A stretch of DNA of 64,000 bases, taken from Rothia sp. SD9660Na. GTDB taxonomy: Bacteria > Actinomycetota > Actinomycetes > Actinomycetales > Micrococcaceae. Where the stretch lies: contig NZ_CP125946.1 of assembly GCF_030064065.1 (NCBI RefSeq), positions 1-64,000 on the forward strand, in the 5' to 3' direction. Below are positions 29,071 through 37,540 of this stretch, piece after piece. Under the pieces are notes generated by a model. It saw nothing but the letters and a program-made list of their open reading frames with translations. It was not told the origin of the DNA and ran no database searches. Within the stretch, counting starts at the first letter, position 1. Every line of letters starts with the position of its first letter. A program made the position numbers and the translations under genes.

Positions 29071-29922
29071 TTAGGAGGTGCCGTACTGGTCCCGGGCCAG
29101 GCGGGCGATATGAATCGTTAGATAGGTCAGCTCATCATCGGTCAGGTTCTGCTCCAGGTGCATCTCAAGCACCAGCTTCACCTTCACCGCCGCAGCAAAG
29201 GCGCGGGGGTGGGCGTCCTTTAGGCTTTCAAGGAGCAGGGGGACGCTCGTGCCGGCGTCCGCGGTCTGGGCAGTGCCAGCACGCACAAAGAGATAGCGCA
29301 GATGCGTGACGAAGCGGGCAGCACTCATCAGCGACCGGTCCACCGGGCCGCCAAAGCTGACCCCAATCACCTCAAAAATCTGGGCAAAGACCTCGGTCAT
29401 GCGGTAGGTGCCGCCCATGTCTTCCGAAGCGAACTGTGAATTCACCAGGTGCATGGCGAGGGGAATTGCCTCAATCTCAGGCAGCTCAACCCCCAGACGC
29501 TCCTTAACCAGCTCCAGGGCCCGGTGGCCAAATCGGACCTCCTGCGGGTAGAGCTGAGACACCTCAAAAGCCAGCGGGTAATCCACCGCCAGCCCCTCGC
29601 GAGCCCGAACCACCGCATAGCTAATATGGTCAGCCACCGGAACAATAAAGGAATGAGAAATGTTAATACCCTCGGCCTTGACCAAAAACTCAAGCTCGGT
29701 CGCCAAACCCAGAATCTCAGAGGGAATCTTCGCCAGTGAACCCGCCAAATGCTCATCGGGGGTGCCGTGCTCCGGCACGAAGGTCTGCTCAATGAGGGTG
29801 GGGTCAACCATGTCACCCTTACGCTTACCAAACGCTAAGCCGCGACCGATGACCACCATCTGCTCGCCCGTGTAGGCCTGGGCCAGCGCAACATTGTTGT
29901 TATAAATACGTGAAATGCGCAA
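29071..29922 (-). CDS. BglG/LicT-family antiterminator with two PRDs
   Basis: A 283-residue regulator: an RNA-binding CAT domain (residues 1-55, ISRIYNNNVALA), PRD1 (about 65-170) with His99 and His158, and PRD2 (about 171-283) with His207 and His271. These histidines are the sites phosphorylated by PTS proteins, so antitermination would respond to a sugar PTS. No PTS gene and no terminator with a recognisable antiterminator target is within reach in this window, so it is an orphan here. Start ATG 29922 with CGAAAGGGGG upstream. Confidence 0.92.
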   Translation of the reverse strand: MRISRIYNNNVALAQAYTGEQMVVIGRGLAFGKRKGDMVDPTLIEQTFVPEHGTPDEHLAGSLAKIPSEILGLATELEFLVKAEGINISHSFIVPVADHISYAVVRAREGLAVDYPLAFEVSQLYPQEVRFGHRALELVKERLGVELPEIEAIPLAMHLVNSQFASEDMGGTYRMTEVFAQIFEVIGVSFGGPVDRSLMSAARFVTHLRYLFVRAGTAQTADAGTSVPLLLESLKDAHPRAFAAAVKVKLVLEMHLEQNLTDDELTYLTIHIARLARDQYGTS

Positions 29923-30073
29923 CGTGACCCCCTTTCGCCTCAGGTATAAAACGCGCGAATATCCTTACCAGTCTACCGACCCACCGCCGACCGCGGGCTC
30001 ACCCACCCGCAACCTGCCCAATAAAGAGGAGTAAACTAAACCCTTTCATACAAATAGAGAATTACCCGAACCC

Positions 30074-31411
30074 ATGAACTCAGCACCCACTAAATCATCA
30101 CCGCTCATCAGCATCGTGGTCACAGCCCTCATGCTGTTCTCCATGTTCTTCGGCGCAGGCAACCTCATCTTCCCCGCCATGCTTGGTGCAGAAGCCGGTG
30201 AAAACTTCACCCCCGCCATCACAGGCTTCCTGGTCACCGGCGTCCTGATGCCAATTCTGGCCGTTATCGCGCTCGCCGTCACCGGCCGCGACCTGCAAGA
30301 CCTGGCCTCTCGCGGTGGAAGAATCTTCGCCCTACTCTTCCCGCCCCTGGTCTACCTTTCCATCGGCGCCCTCTACGCCCTGCCTCGCACCGGAACCGTC
30401 AGCTACGCCATGGCTGTGGAGCCCTACCTATCCTTTGACGGTATGGTTCCCACCCTGGTCTTCTCCGCCGTCTTTTTCGGCATCTCCTACCTGCTGGCCA
30501 TGAACCCCACCGGCATCGTCGACACCCTCGGTAGGTACCTGACCCCCGCCCTGGTCATTCTGCTGGGCGTGCTGGTGGTCATGAGCTTTATAACCCTGCG
30601 CACCCCCTCAGCGGCGCCCACCGAAGACTACGCCAGCGGTGCCTTTGCTACCGGCTTCGTCAACGGCTACATGACCATGGACTCCCTGGCTGGTCTAGCC
30701 TTCGGCATTATTGTGATTGCCTCCCTGCGCGAAAAGGGCATCACCAGCCGCAACGAAATGCTCCGCAGTGTCGCCCTGGCAGGCGGTATCGCGGGCGTTC
30801 TGCTGGGTGCGGTCTACCTAGGCCTGGGCTACATCGGTGAGCATATTGCAAACGGCCAGGGCTATAAGGACGGCGCATCCCTGCTTACCGACGCCACGGC
30901 CCAGACCATGGGTGGCCCCGGTGCCCTTGTCTTTGGCCTTATCGTGCTGCTGGCCTGCCTCACCACCTCGGTGGGTCTGATCGGTGCAACCAGCTCTTTC
31001 TTTAACAAGCTGCTACCTTCGGTGTCCTACCGCACCTGGGCTATCATCTTCACCCTCATCGCCTTTGTGCTGGCCTCCTTTGGCTTGGAAGGCTTGATGA
31101 GCTTTGCCATTCCCATTATCACTACCCTCTACCCGCCGGCCCTGACCCTGGTCGTCCTCACCCTGCTTGAAGCTGCCCTGCGTGCTCCCTGGATGAACCT
31201 GACCCACCGTCTGGCCTTGTTGGTCTCTGTCATCTGGGCCCTGCTCATGACCCTCAACGCCCAGGGCCTCGGGTCTGCCTGGATTGAGCCCCTCATTGGC
31301 TGGGCACCCGCCCATGCCTACGACCTGGGCTGGTTCGTTCCCACCCTGATTGCCGCCCTGATGGGTGCTGCTATCGACCTGGTGCAGCACCGCCGGTCAT
31401 CCGTCCGCTAG
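30074..31411 (+). CDS. brnQ: Branched-chain amino acid transporter, LIVCS family
   Basis: A 445-residue protein with 12 predicted membrane spans that imports leucine, isoleucine and valine with Na+ or H+. The N-terminal FFGAGNLIFPAMLGAEAG and ALPRTGTVSYAM are family signatures. ATG 30074 is preceded by a weak site. It is monocistronic, followed by a hairpin terminator. The antiterminator gene next door is divergent and need not be related. Confidence 0.92.
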   Translation: MNSAPTKSSPLISIVVTALMLFSMFFGAGNLIFPAMLGAEAGENFTPAITGFLVTGVLMPILAVIALAVTGRDLQDLASRGGRIFALLFPPLVYLSIGALYALPRTGTVSYAMAVEPYLSFDGMVPTLVFSAVFFGISYLLAMNPTGIVDTLGRYLTPALVILLGVLVVMSFITLRTPSAAPTEDYASGAFATGFVNGYMTMDSLAGLAFGIIVIASLREKGITSRNEMLRSVALAGGIAGVLLGAVYLGLGYIGEHIANGQGYKDGASLLTDATAQTMGGPGALVFGLIVLLACLTTSVGLIGATSSFFNKLLPSVSYRTWAIIFTLIAFVLASFGLEGLMSFAIPIITTLYPPALTLVVLTLLEAALRAPWMNLTHRLALLVSVIWALLMTLNAQGLGSAWIEPLIGWAPAHAYDLGWFVPTLIAALMGAAIDLVQHRRSSVR

Positions 31412-31877
31412 ATCCGTAGCGCCCCTAGAAGGTAAAAAGAAAGGGTCTTGCTCCGCATCTGCGGAACAAGACCCTTTGCTATAGAGAGGCTCGCGCTGAG
31501 GGGAACCACAACCATCAACGCGAGCCCGTCTAACGAGTTGCGAGGTGGTTCATTCAACTCAAACTTAGAAAGCCTCTAGGCAACCCGTCATAAAGTTTCT
31601 TCAAAAATAAACAATTGACAGTCTCACCGAAACTCTACCCGATGAAGCTAAGGAAATAAACCCGCGTTGCTCATAAACCCAGGTCTTTGTGAAACATTAC
31701 ATCTCCGTGCCATTATCACACTATCAACCAGCCTCTCGCCTGTTGCTACGAGTACATCTACGTATACCTTGCCCCGGCTCACACCCGGATAAGAACCACC
31801 TGTGAAAACAACACCCAAACCCTTCAAATAGCGGTTGGAGCTTCCCAGAACACCCGCTTTTAGCTCCCTTTAGAAGT
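31412..31877. other. Gene-free region between brnQ and the broken response regulator
   Basis: Beyond the brnQ terminator lies an inverted repeat GGCTCGCG (31488-31495)/CGCGAGCC (31519-31526) and then about 350 bp of AT-richer sequence without a convincing gene. It is probably the old promoter region of the two-component system plus decayed sequence. Confidence 0.4.
31440..31477 (+). terminator. Terminator of brnQ
   Basis: A 17-bp stem with one mismatch (31440-31456, 31461-31477), loop ATCT, 28 bp after the stop codon. Confidence 0.8.
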
Positions 31878-32925
31878 ATGGGCAGCACAGCAACCGATAT
31901 CGCAAAGACCCCCCAACCCTCGAACACCCCGACGGGTCACCCATCCGCGCCCTCGTGGTTGACGATGAACGCATGCTCGAAGAGCTGGTCAGTGTAGCCC
32001 TCAAAATGATCGGCTGGGGCGTAAAATCAGCGGGAGAAGGCCCGACAGCCCTGGCCATCGCGCGCGTCCATGGAAGAAGTCATGATTCGCCTGCACCGCC
32101 TGGTGCAGCGCTCTGGTGTTGCCGCCACCAATGACGCCGAACTCGTGGTCGGTGACCTGGTGCTTAACCAGGACACCCGCGAGGTCACCCGCGGCGGCGA
32201 AGAAATCCAGCTCACTGCTCCCCACCTACACACCCCTCTGGCGGCTATCAAGGGGTATGCCGATATGATTCGCTGGACCGAAACCCTCACTGACCAGGGC
32301 AAGACCTCGCTAGAGTGTGTGAACTCGCAAACTGAGCGTATGTTGTGCCTGGTGGAAGACCTCCTTCTTCTGGCCCGCCTGGATGAGGGTTCGGTGGCTG
32401 AGCAGATAAAGGTGCGCTCTTCTCCTTCTTCTGGCCCGCCTGGATGAGGGACGTGAACCTGAGATGACCCAGGTGGATCTGACCGAACTGCTGGTAGAGA
32501 ACGTCATGGACCCGCAGGTGGCAGCTTCCTACCATATCTGGCAGCTCAACCTGCCTGAGGATGTGGTGGAGGTGCGCGGTGATCGTTCCCAGCTGCAGCA
32601 GGTGCTGCTAAATCTGCTGTCTAACGCCCGCAAGCACACGGACGAGGGCACCACGGTGACGTCCTCCCTGTCGATTTCTGCCAGCGGACGTGAGACCATG
32701 ATGAGTATCAGCGACAACGGCCCGGGTATCGCCCCCGAGTTCAAGGGCAAGATTTTTGACCGCTTTACGCGGGCGGACGCTGCCTGTTCCGGCTCCGACG
32801 GTACAACGAGTCTGGTGTTGCCCATCACTAAGGCCATAGTGGAGGCTCACGGTGGGTCGATTGATGTGGTCTCTCGCCCCGGCCGTACCGAGTTCACGGT
32901 GCGCCTACCCCTAGCATCGGCGTAG
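31878..32925 (+). pseudogene. Wreck of a response regulator-sensor kinase pair
   Basis: Successive pieces are recognisable. A response-regulator start (ATG 31878) shifts frame at a C6 tract (31919-31924) and continues as PDGSPIRALVVDDERML. The receiver is truncated and joined near 32064 to the regulator linker SMEEVMIRLHRLVQRSG and the start of a winged helix. That in turn is joined near 32225 to a kinase dimerisation domain (HTPLAAIKGYADMIRW). A 61-bp tandem duplication (29-bp word at 32361 and 32422) shifts frame again, and the HATPase domain follows (N box LLNLLSNARKH, DNGPGIAP), with a damaged G2 box GTTSLVLPITK. The sensor part is missing. Confidence 0.85.
32361..32450 (+). repeat. 61-bp tandem duplication in the kinase remnant
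   Basis: A 29-bp word at 32361-32389 is repeated exactly at 32422-32450. The 61-bp period is not a multiple of three; removing one copy restores the kinase frame (LLLLARLDEGREPEMTQVDL). Confidence 0.9.
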
Positions 32926-32934
32926 GCTGGGGGA

Positions 32935-33390
32935 GTGACCCCTACCTTTCGTACTACCTGGCTTGTCTTTTTGGGTGGAGGGGCCGGTGCTCTTGTGCGG
33001 GCCCTGCTGCTCACTGCTTTCCCCGTCTCTGGATTATCCTTGCCTGTGACGGTGCTACTGGTGAACTGGGCTGGTGCTTTTCTGCTGGCTTTCTTGACTG
33101 GTTACCTGCTTGCTGCCGCACCGGGTGGGGTTCTTTCGGCTGGTTCTGAGCAGCTCCGTGTGCTGGTGGGCACCGGCTTTTTAGGTGGCTTTACCACCTA
33201 TTCCACTTTTGCCCTGGCGCTAGCCCAGCTCACCTTGGCCGGTCACTGGTGGACGGCCGCCGGGTATGCCCTGCTCTCGCTGGTTGGTGGTTACCTGCTG
33301 GCCTGGGCGGGGTGGCGGTTAGCTGCTCGGTGGGGAATGAGCGGACGCCTGCCCCGCGCCGGTAGGCCAGCTCAAGGGGCGGGGGAATAG
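32935..33390 (+). CDS. crcB1: Fluoride exporter CrcB/Fluc subunit 1
   Basis: A 151-residue four-span membrane protein with the Fluc channel motif VGTGFLGGFTTYSTFA and GGGAGALVRALL near the N-terminus. Fluc channels are dual-topology dimers; actinobacteria often use two paralogues, as here. It removes cytoplasmic fluoride. The GTG start at 32935 is 9 bp behind the kinase wreck and no fluoride riboswitch is visible upstream. The second subunit follows after 3 bp. Confidence 0.92.
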   Translation: MTPTFRTTWLVFLGGGAGALVRALLLTAFPVSGLSLPVTVLLVNWAGAFLLAFLTGYLLAAAPGGVLSAGSEQLRVLVGTGFLGGFTTYSTFALALAQLTLAGHWWTAAGYALLSLVGGYLLAWAGWRLAARWGMSGRLPRAGRPAQGAGE

Positions 33391-33393
33391 GGC

Positions 33394-33795
33394 ATGGTCT
33401 ACCTTTTAGTCTTTCTCGCTGGCGGCGCAGGCGCCGCCCTGCGCCTCTGGGTCGATAGCTGGGTCAAAACCCTTGTTTTAAAGCTCTGGCAAGTATCTAT
33501 GCCTTTAGGGACATTCTTTATTAATGTCACGGGATCCTTTCTCTTGGGCGGCCTCACCGGTCTTCTCGCTGCCCATATCACGCCTATTCCCGGTGCGGAA
33601 ACTTTTGTAATTACAGAAAATCTCACCCTCATTCTGGGAGTGGGCTTCTTGGGTGGCTACACCACCTTCTCCACCGCCCTGCTTGAAACCCTACGAGCCC
33701 CCGGTAAGCTGGCCACCGGAGTCCTTGCTCTCGGCCAGTTGCTGGTCTCAACCCTTGCCGCCCTGGCGGGCCTGGCCTTAGGTGCCCTCATCTAG
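33394..33795 (+). CDS. crcB2: Fluoride exporter CrcB/Fluc subunit 2
   Basis: A 133-residue partner of the upstream CrcB: GGAGAALRLWVDSW near the N-terminus, NVTGSFLLGGLTG and VGFLGGYTTFSTALLE are the conserved pore-lining segments. It probably forms a heterodimeric fluoride channel with crcB1. ATG 33394. An exact TGTAATTACA palindrome at 33606-33615 lies within the coding sequence. Confidence 0.92.
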   Translation: MVYLLVFLAGGAGAALRLWVDSWVKTLVLKLWQVSMPLGTFFINVTGSFLLGGLTGLLAAHITPIPGAETFVITENLTLILGVGFLGGYTTFSTALLETLRAPGKLATGVLALGQLLVSTLAALAGLALGALI

Positions 33796-33886
33796 GGCCT
33801 CGGGTGTAGTTTTCCCTCTTTCTCTGTAAAGACCCAGTTAGAGTCGGTACACTCAATCATTCAGAGTCCTGTCAATCTCCAAGACT

Positions 33887-34510
33887 ATGCGGTACTACTT
33901 CTACTTCTCGATTCCTGTGCTCCAGCAGGCCCTTTCCCTCTGGGCCTTGCTCATGGTTTTTGTGGTGCCCGCCCTTTGGTGGTTTGGCCGCCACCTGCCC
34001 GCCCTTAGGCTCCTGCGCCGCATTGCCGCCACGGGCGTCCTGGTGCTCTACGCTACCGGGGTTATCGCCTACACCTTCCTGCCCCTGCCCGATAATGATT
34101 CCTTCGTCTGCCCCGATGGCTGGGGTAGCACCTACCCCCGCTTCTTCCTGGGTTGGAGTATCGAATTCGCTATTGCAGCCAACGACGGCCTACTCGGTGC
34201 CATCTTCTCTATCTACGTGCTGCAGATGCTGCTGAACGTGCTGCTCTTTGTACCCTTTGGGGTGCTGGCCCGCTGGCGGTGGGGAGCTAGCTTCCGTGCC
34301 GTTCTCTTCGCGGCTTTTGGCACCTCACTTGCGATTGAGCTGACCCAGCTGACCGGTATCTGGGGCTACTATGACTGCGCTATCCGCACCTTCGATGCCG
34401 AAGACATTTTCAACAACACCCTGGGTGCTGTCCTGGGCTGGGGTGCCCTTGCCACCTGGCAGCATCGTCATACCCTGCCCGGGCAGCTCCGCCGCCTTTT
34501 CGGGCGCTAG
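33887..34510 (+). CDS. VanZ family membrane protein
   Basis: A 207-residue protein with about five membrane spans and the VanZ-like pattern: LYATGVIAYTFLPLPDNDSF, then LLNVLLFVPFGVLARWRWG and IELTQLTGIWGYYDCAIRTF with DAEDIFNNTLGAVLG. VanZ confers low teicoplanin resistance in its original context, but most homologues have unknown functions. Start ATG 33887. Short intergenic gaps on both sides; no operon partner is obvious. Confidence 0.88.
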   Translation: MRYYFYFSIPVLQQALSLWALLMVFVVPALWWFGRHLPALRLLRRIAATGVLVLYATGVIAYTFLPLPDNDSFVCPDGWGSTYPRFFLGWSIEFAIAANDGLLGAIFSIYVLQMLLNVLLFVPFGVLARWRWGASFRAVLFAAFGTSLAIELTQLTGIWGYYDCAIRTFDAEDIFNNTLGAVLGWGALATWQHRHTLPGQLRRLFGR

Positions 34511-34777
34511 TGGGGTGGGTGCGTCCGCCCCTAGAATCCCCGCGGACGCCCGCCCGGTGGCCTCCTTGTCTTAGTGGGTGAACGCGCCGGTGGGGGCTTG
34601 GTCACAGCTCTTGGAAAAGAGGGCGATAAACCGCTTAAGTGTTAGGGCACTTTTACCCCTAAGCCTTGCCGCCAAAAACCCAATCATTCACACTTAAACC
34701 CAAGTGAAGCAAACTATGGGCTGAAGGGTCCGGCACCTGCCGGGGCATACTGGCCCCCGACACTTGCGGAGAAACAC

Positions 34778-35740
34778 GTGAACACTATCAGCCCCTACCT
34801 GGCCGAATTCCTGGGCACCATGATTATGGTGACCATCGGCTGCGGCGTCATTGCCACCGTCGAACTACGCCGTTCCAAGGGCCACGGCGACAACTTCTTT
34901 ACCATCGCCTTCGGTTGGGGCTTTGCCGTCACCTTCGGCGTCTACGCCTCCCACGCCTACTCCGGCGGCCACCTCAACCCCGCTGTCTCTATCGGCCTGG
35001 CCGCCTACGGGGAGTTCGACTGGGCCATGGTGCCCGGCTACATTCTCGCCCAGGTCGCTGGGGCCATGGTGGGCGCGGGCTTCGTCTTTCTCAACTACCT
35101 GCCCCACTGGAAAGCCACCGCAGACCGTAAAATCAAGCTCGGTGTTTTTGCCACCGTGCCCGCCATTCACAACTATTTCACCAACGCCCTCTCCGAAATT
35201 ATCGGCACCTTCTTGCTGGTCTTCTCAGCCCTCTACGTGGGGGTGAACTTCACCCCCATCCTTGAGGGTTCAGAGCTGGCACTCAACCTAAATCACGTGC
35301 TCAAGCCCCTGGCCTTTGGTTTCTTGGTCACCGTGCTCGTGATTGGTCTGGGTGGCCAGACCGGCTTTGCCCTCAATCCTGCCCGCGACTTTGGCCCCCG
35401 CCTCATGCACGCCCTGCTGCCTATTCACGGCAAGGGAAGCTCCCGCTGGTACTACGCCTGGGTGCCGGTCTGCGCCCCTATCGCAGGTGGCCTGATGGGT
35501 GGATCTTTCTTCAAGCTCTACTACGACGGCCAGTTCTCACTCTTCCAGGTGGCCGGTGTTGTACTGGCTGTGGCTGTACTTGGGTTCGGTCTGTGGGCTA
35601 ACAAGCACATGTACCGCTCCAAGTCAGCTGAGGTGCTACCCCAGAGCGAGGACACCGAGGCGACCGCCGCGTCCGCCGCCGCCACTTACGTGCCCACCGG
35701 TGAAATCCCGGTCGTGCAGAAGCGGGCTTTTTGGGAGTAG
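34778..35740 (+). CDS. MIP family aquaglyceroporin (glycerol facilitator-like)
   Basis: A 320-residue channel protein with six spans and the two half-helices carrying NPA: GGHLNPAVS near residue 68 and ALNPARDFGPR near 200. The aspartate following NPAR is typical of glycerol facilitators rather than strict water channels. It would pass glycerol or other small solutes. Start GTG 34778; a C-terminal polar extension contains alanine/threonine repeats. No glycerol kinase is adjacent. The long hairpin at 35754-35813 terminates it. Confidence 0.88.
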   Translation: MNTISPYLAEFLGTMIMVTIGCGVIATVELRRSKGHGDNFFTIAFGWGFAVTFGVYASHAYSGGHLNPAVSIGLAAYGEFDWAMVPGYILAQVAGAMVGAGFVFLNYLPHWKATADRKIKLGVFATVPAIHNYFTNALSEIIGTFLLVFSALYVGVNFTPILEGSELALNLNHVLKPLAFGFLVTVLVIGLGGQTGFALNPARDFGPRLMHALLPIHGKGSSRWYYAWVPVCAPIAGGLMGGSFFKLYYDGQFSLFQVAGVVLAVAVLGFGLWANKHMYRSKSAEVLPQSEDTEATAASAAATYVPTGEIPVVQKRAFWE

Positions 35741-35753
35741 TCCACTCGGTACT

Positions 35754-35813
35754 GTGCAGACTTCTTGGGCTGGGTGCAGGGTTTTCTCTGCACCCAGCCC
35801 AAAAAGTCTGCAC
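35754..35813. terminator. Long bidirectional hairpin terminator
   Basis: 26-bp arms (35754-35779, 35788-35813) with one mismatch and loop GGTTTTCT between convergent genes. Confidence 0.8.
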
Positions 35814-35822
35814 CGCCCGGCT

Positions 35823-37146
35823 CTAGGCGCGGTCTTGTAGTTCGCTCCAGGGCAGGGTACGGCTTACCAGATGGAGCTTGACAGTGTAGCCCGCACCCAG
35901 TTCGCTGGTGAGGGTATCGCGCAGTCTCTCCCCCAGCTGCCGCCAGGCTCGGGTTGTGGGGCTGGTGAGGTCTTCCGGGTCCATGTCCAGGTCTTCCCAG
36001 AGACTGGCCCAATTACCCAGCAGCTGCCGGGTGGACGGGGCCAGCTCAAGATCCTCGGCCAGACCTTTCCCGTCTGCGTACCAGAGGGGGAAGAATTCTC
36101 CCCAGTCATTAGCAAGGTCCAGGTGTACGGTCTGTGAACGCGGCCCGATACGCCACTGGGTCACCGGGGGTAATCCCGGCTCCTCGTAGAGATCCCGGTG
36201 AATCGCCCGCACCAGGGGTTCTAGGGAAGAGGCGGCGCGGACGTCCGCCACCTCGTACTTGCCGCTGGTGAAGGGGAGGTTTTTCTGGGCCCCCGCCAGT
36301 GGGGAGCCATAGATGATATCCCAGTTGCCGCTGCGCTGAACATACAGGGTCATGCCGTTGAGCCACCTCAGTTTCAGTGCCCAGCAATCGGTATCGGTGC
36401 TGGCCACACGACGCAAGGTGGCGGGCTTGTAGCCTTGTTGTGCCGGGGAGTAGTCCATGTAGAACCCTGCATACCACAGGCCCTCAGGCCGCGCCCTGCT
36501 GGCGGTTGCTGCCAGGCCCCGCACCTTGTCATCGGAGGGGTGGACGGGTACGAACCCCCACCAGCGCAGCGGAGAGGCGGGCAGGGCTAGAGTTACATCG
36601 ACCTCTGATACCGCCTGGGTGGCAGAGATGAGATAGGGCAGGTTGCTGCAGCGGGTTACCACCCCGGGCGTGAGTCGGGGCCAGGTCGCCGGGTAGGGTT
36701 GGTTACCCAGTTCCCGGTCAATCAGGGAGCGGACGCCCCGGCAAAAGCCAGTGAGGAGCTCCAGCTCCTCGGTGAGTTCGTCACCCGTAATGGCAGGCTG
36801 AAAGGTGCCCGGGCTGGTTTCGATGAGGACGGGGATCCCTTCCCCGCCGAGTAGGGGAGCCGACGAGGCGGTGATCTGCCAGGTGCCGACGTCCGCATGC
36901 TCTCCGCGCCCGGCGTGATAGAGGGCTCTTATCCGTACCCCCCGCCACGGTGTCGGGGCGGTAGGTGACGGTAATCTTCCCCCGGCCGGGCGGCTGGGGC
37001 AGGTGCTCCACCTCTCCCTGAAGATAGACCAGCAGGGACGGCTCACCCGCCCGCTCAAGGCTGACGGGAACCGTCAGAATACCGGCCAGGGCCGGGTGTA
37101 GGCCCGGCGCCGCCGGGTAGGGAATAAAGTGATATGGGGCGCTCAT
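35823..37146 (-). pseudogene. Unknown protein, frameshifted at a C6 tract
   Basis: A gene of about 441 codons in two frames. The start (ATG at 37146, MSAPYHFIPYPAAPGLHPAL) is natural up to about TYRPDTV; the rest, from RIRALYHAGRGEHADVGTW to SELQDRA, is in the other frame. The switch falls at a C6 tract (36938-36943), so a one-base slip explains it. The last 95 residues (DWGEFFPLW onward) resemble the C-terminal domain of the neighbouring peptidase. The family is unknown to me. It lies 34 bp behind the peptidase gene, in the same direction. Confidence 0.7.
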
Positions 37147-37180
37147 AGGGCCTAGTCTAGATACCCGGCCCTATTCCTGG

Positions 37181-37540
37181 CTAGCCCTCGTAGATAATCT
37201 CGAAGCCATCCCCTAAAACTGCCCGCAGGCTCTCTGCCAGGGCCTTACCATGGTTCTTCCACTCCAGCTCTTCCTGGTGGCGCTCCTGCTGGGTGAGGGA
37301 ACGGGGCGGAATCTCACCCATCTCTTCAGCTGCCCGGGTCGCCCACGCCTGTGACCAGGCTGCAAGCTCTTCCACCAGGTCAGACGGAACCTGGGGTAAA
37401 TCGTCCGGGTCATAAGGGTAGGGGTACTCTCCGGCTTGCTCTAGCTCACTGGGAGCACCCCACAGGGGGAAATCCACTCCCCATTCCGGAAAAACCCGAA
37501 TACGTCGACGGGGTCGCGCACCTGCGTCCTGGGGTGTCAT
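37181..37540 (-). CDS. Possible separately started C-terminal domain protein
   Basis: A 119-residue alternative product beginning at the in-frame ATG at 37540, preceded by AGGAG. Contains WGVDFPLWG and a tryptophan-rich helical half. If it is translated separately it is the counterpart of the C-terminal segment of the gene at 35823-37146. Confidence 0.4.
   Translation of the reverse strand: MTPQDAGARPRRRIRVFPEWGVDFPLWGAPSELEQAGEYPYPYDPDDLPQVPSDLVEELAAWSQAWATRAAEEMGEIPPRSLTQQERHQEELEWKNHGKALAESLRAVLGDGFEIIYEG

Noticed and set aside
32926..32934. Fluoride riboswitch before crcB1
   Set aside because: Only 9 bp separate crcB1 from the kinase remnant and no fluoride-aptamer pattern is visible upstream.
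34691..34706. CACTT-N6-AAGTG inverted repeat upstream of the aquaglyceroporin
   Set aside because: Only five-base arms in an AT-rich stretch; too weak to list as an operator.
36377..36631. Plus-strand frame inside the unknown gene
   Set aside because: Antisense shadow of the real minus-strand protein.
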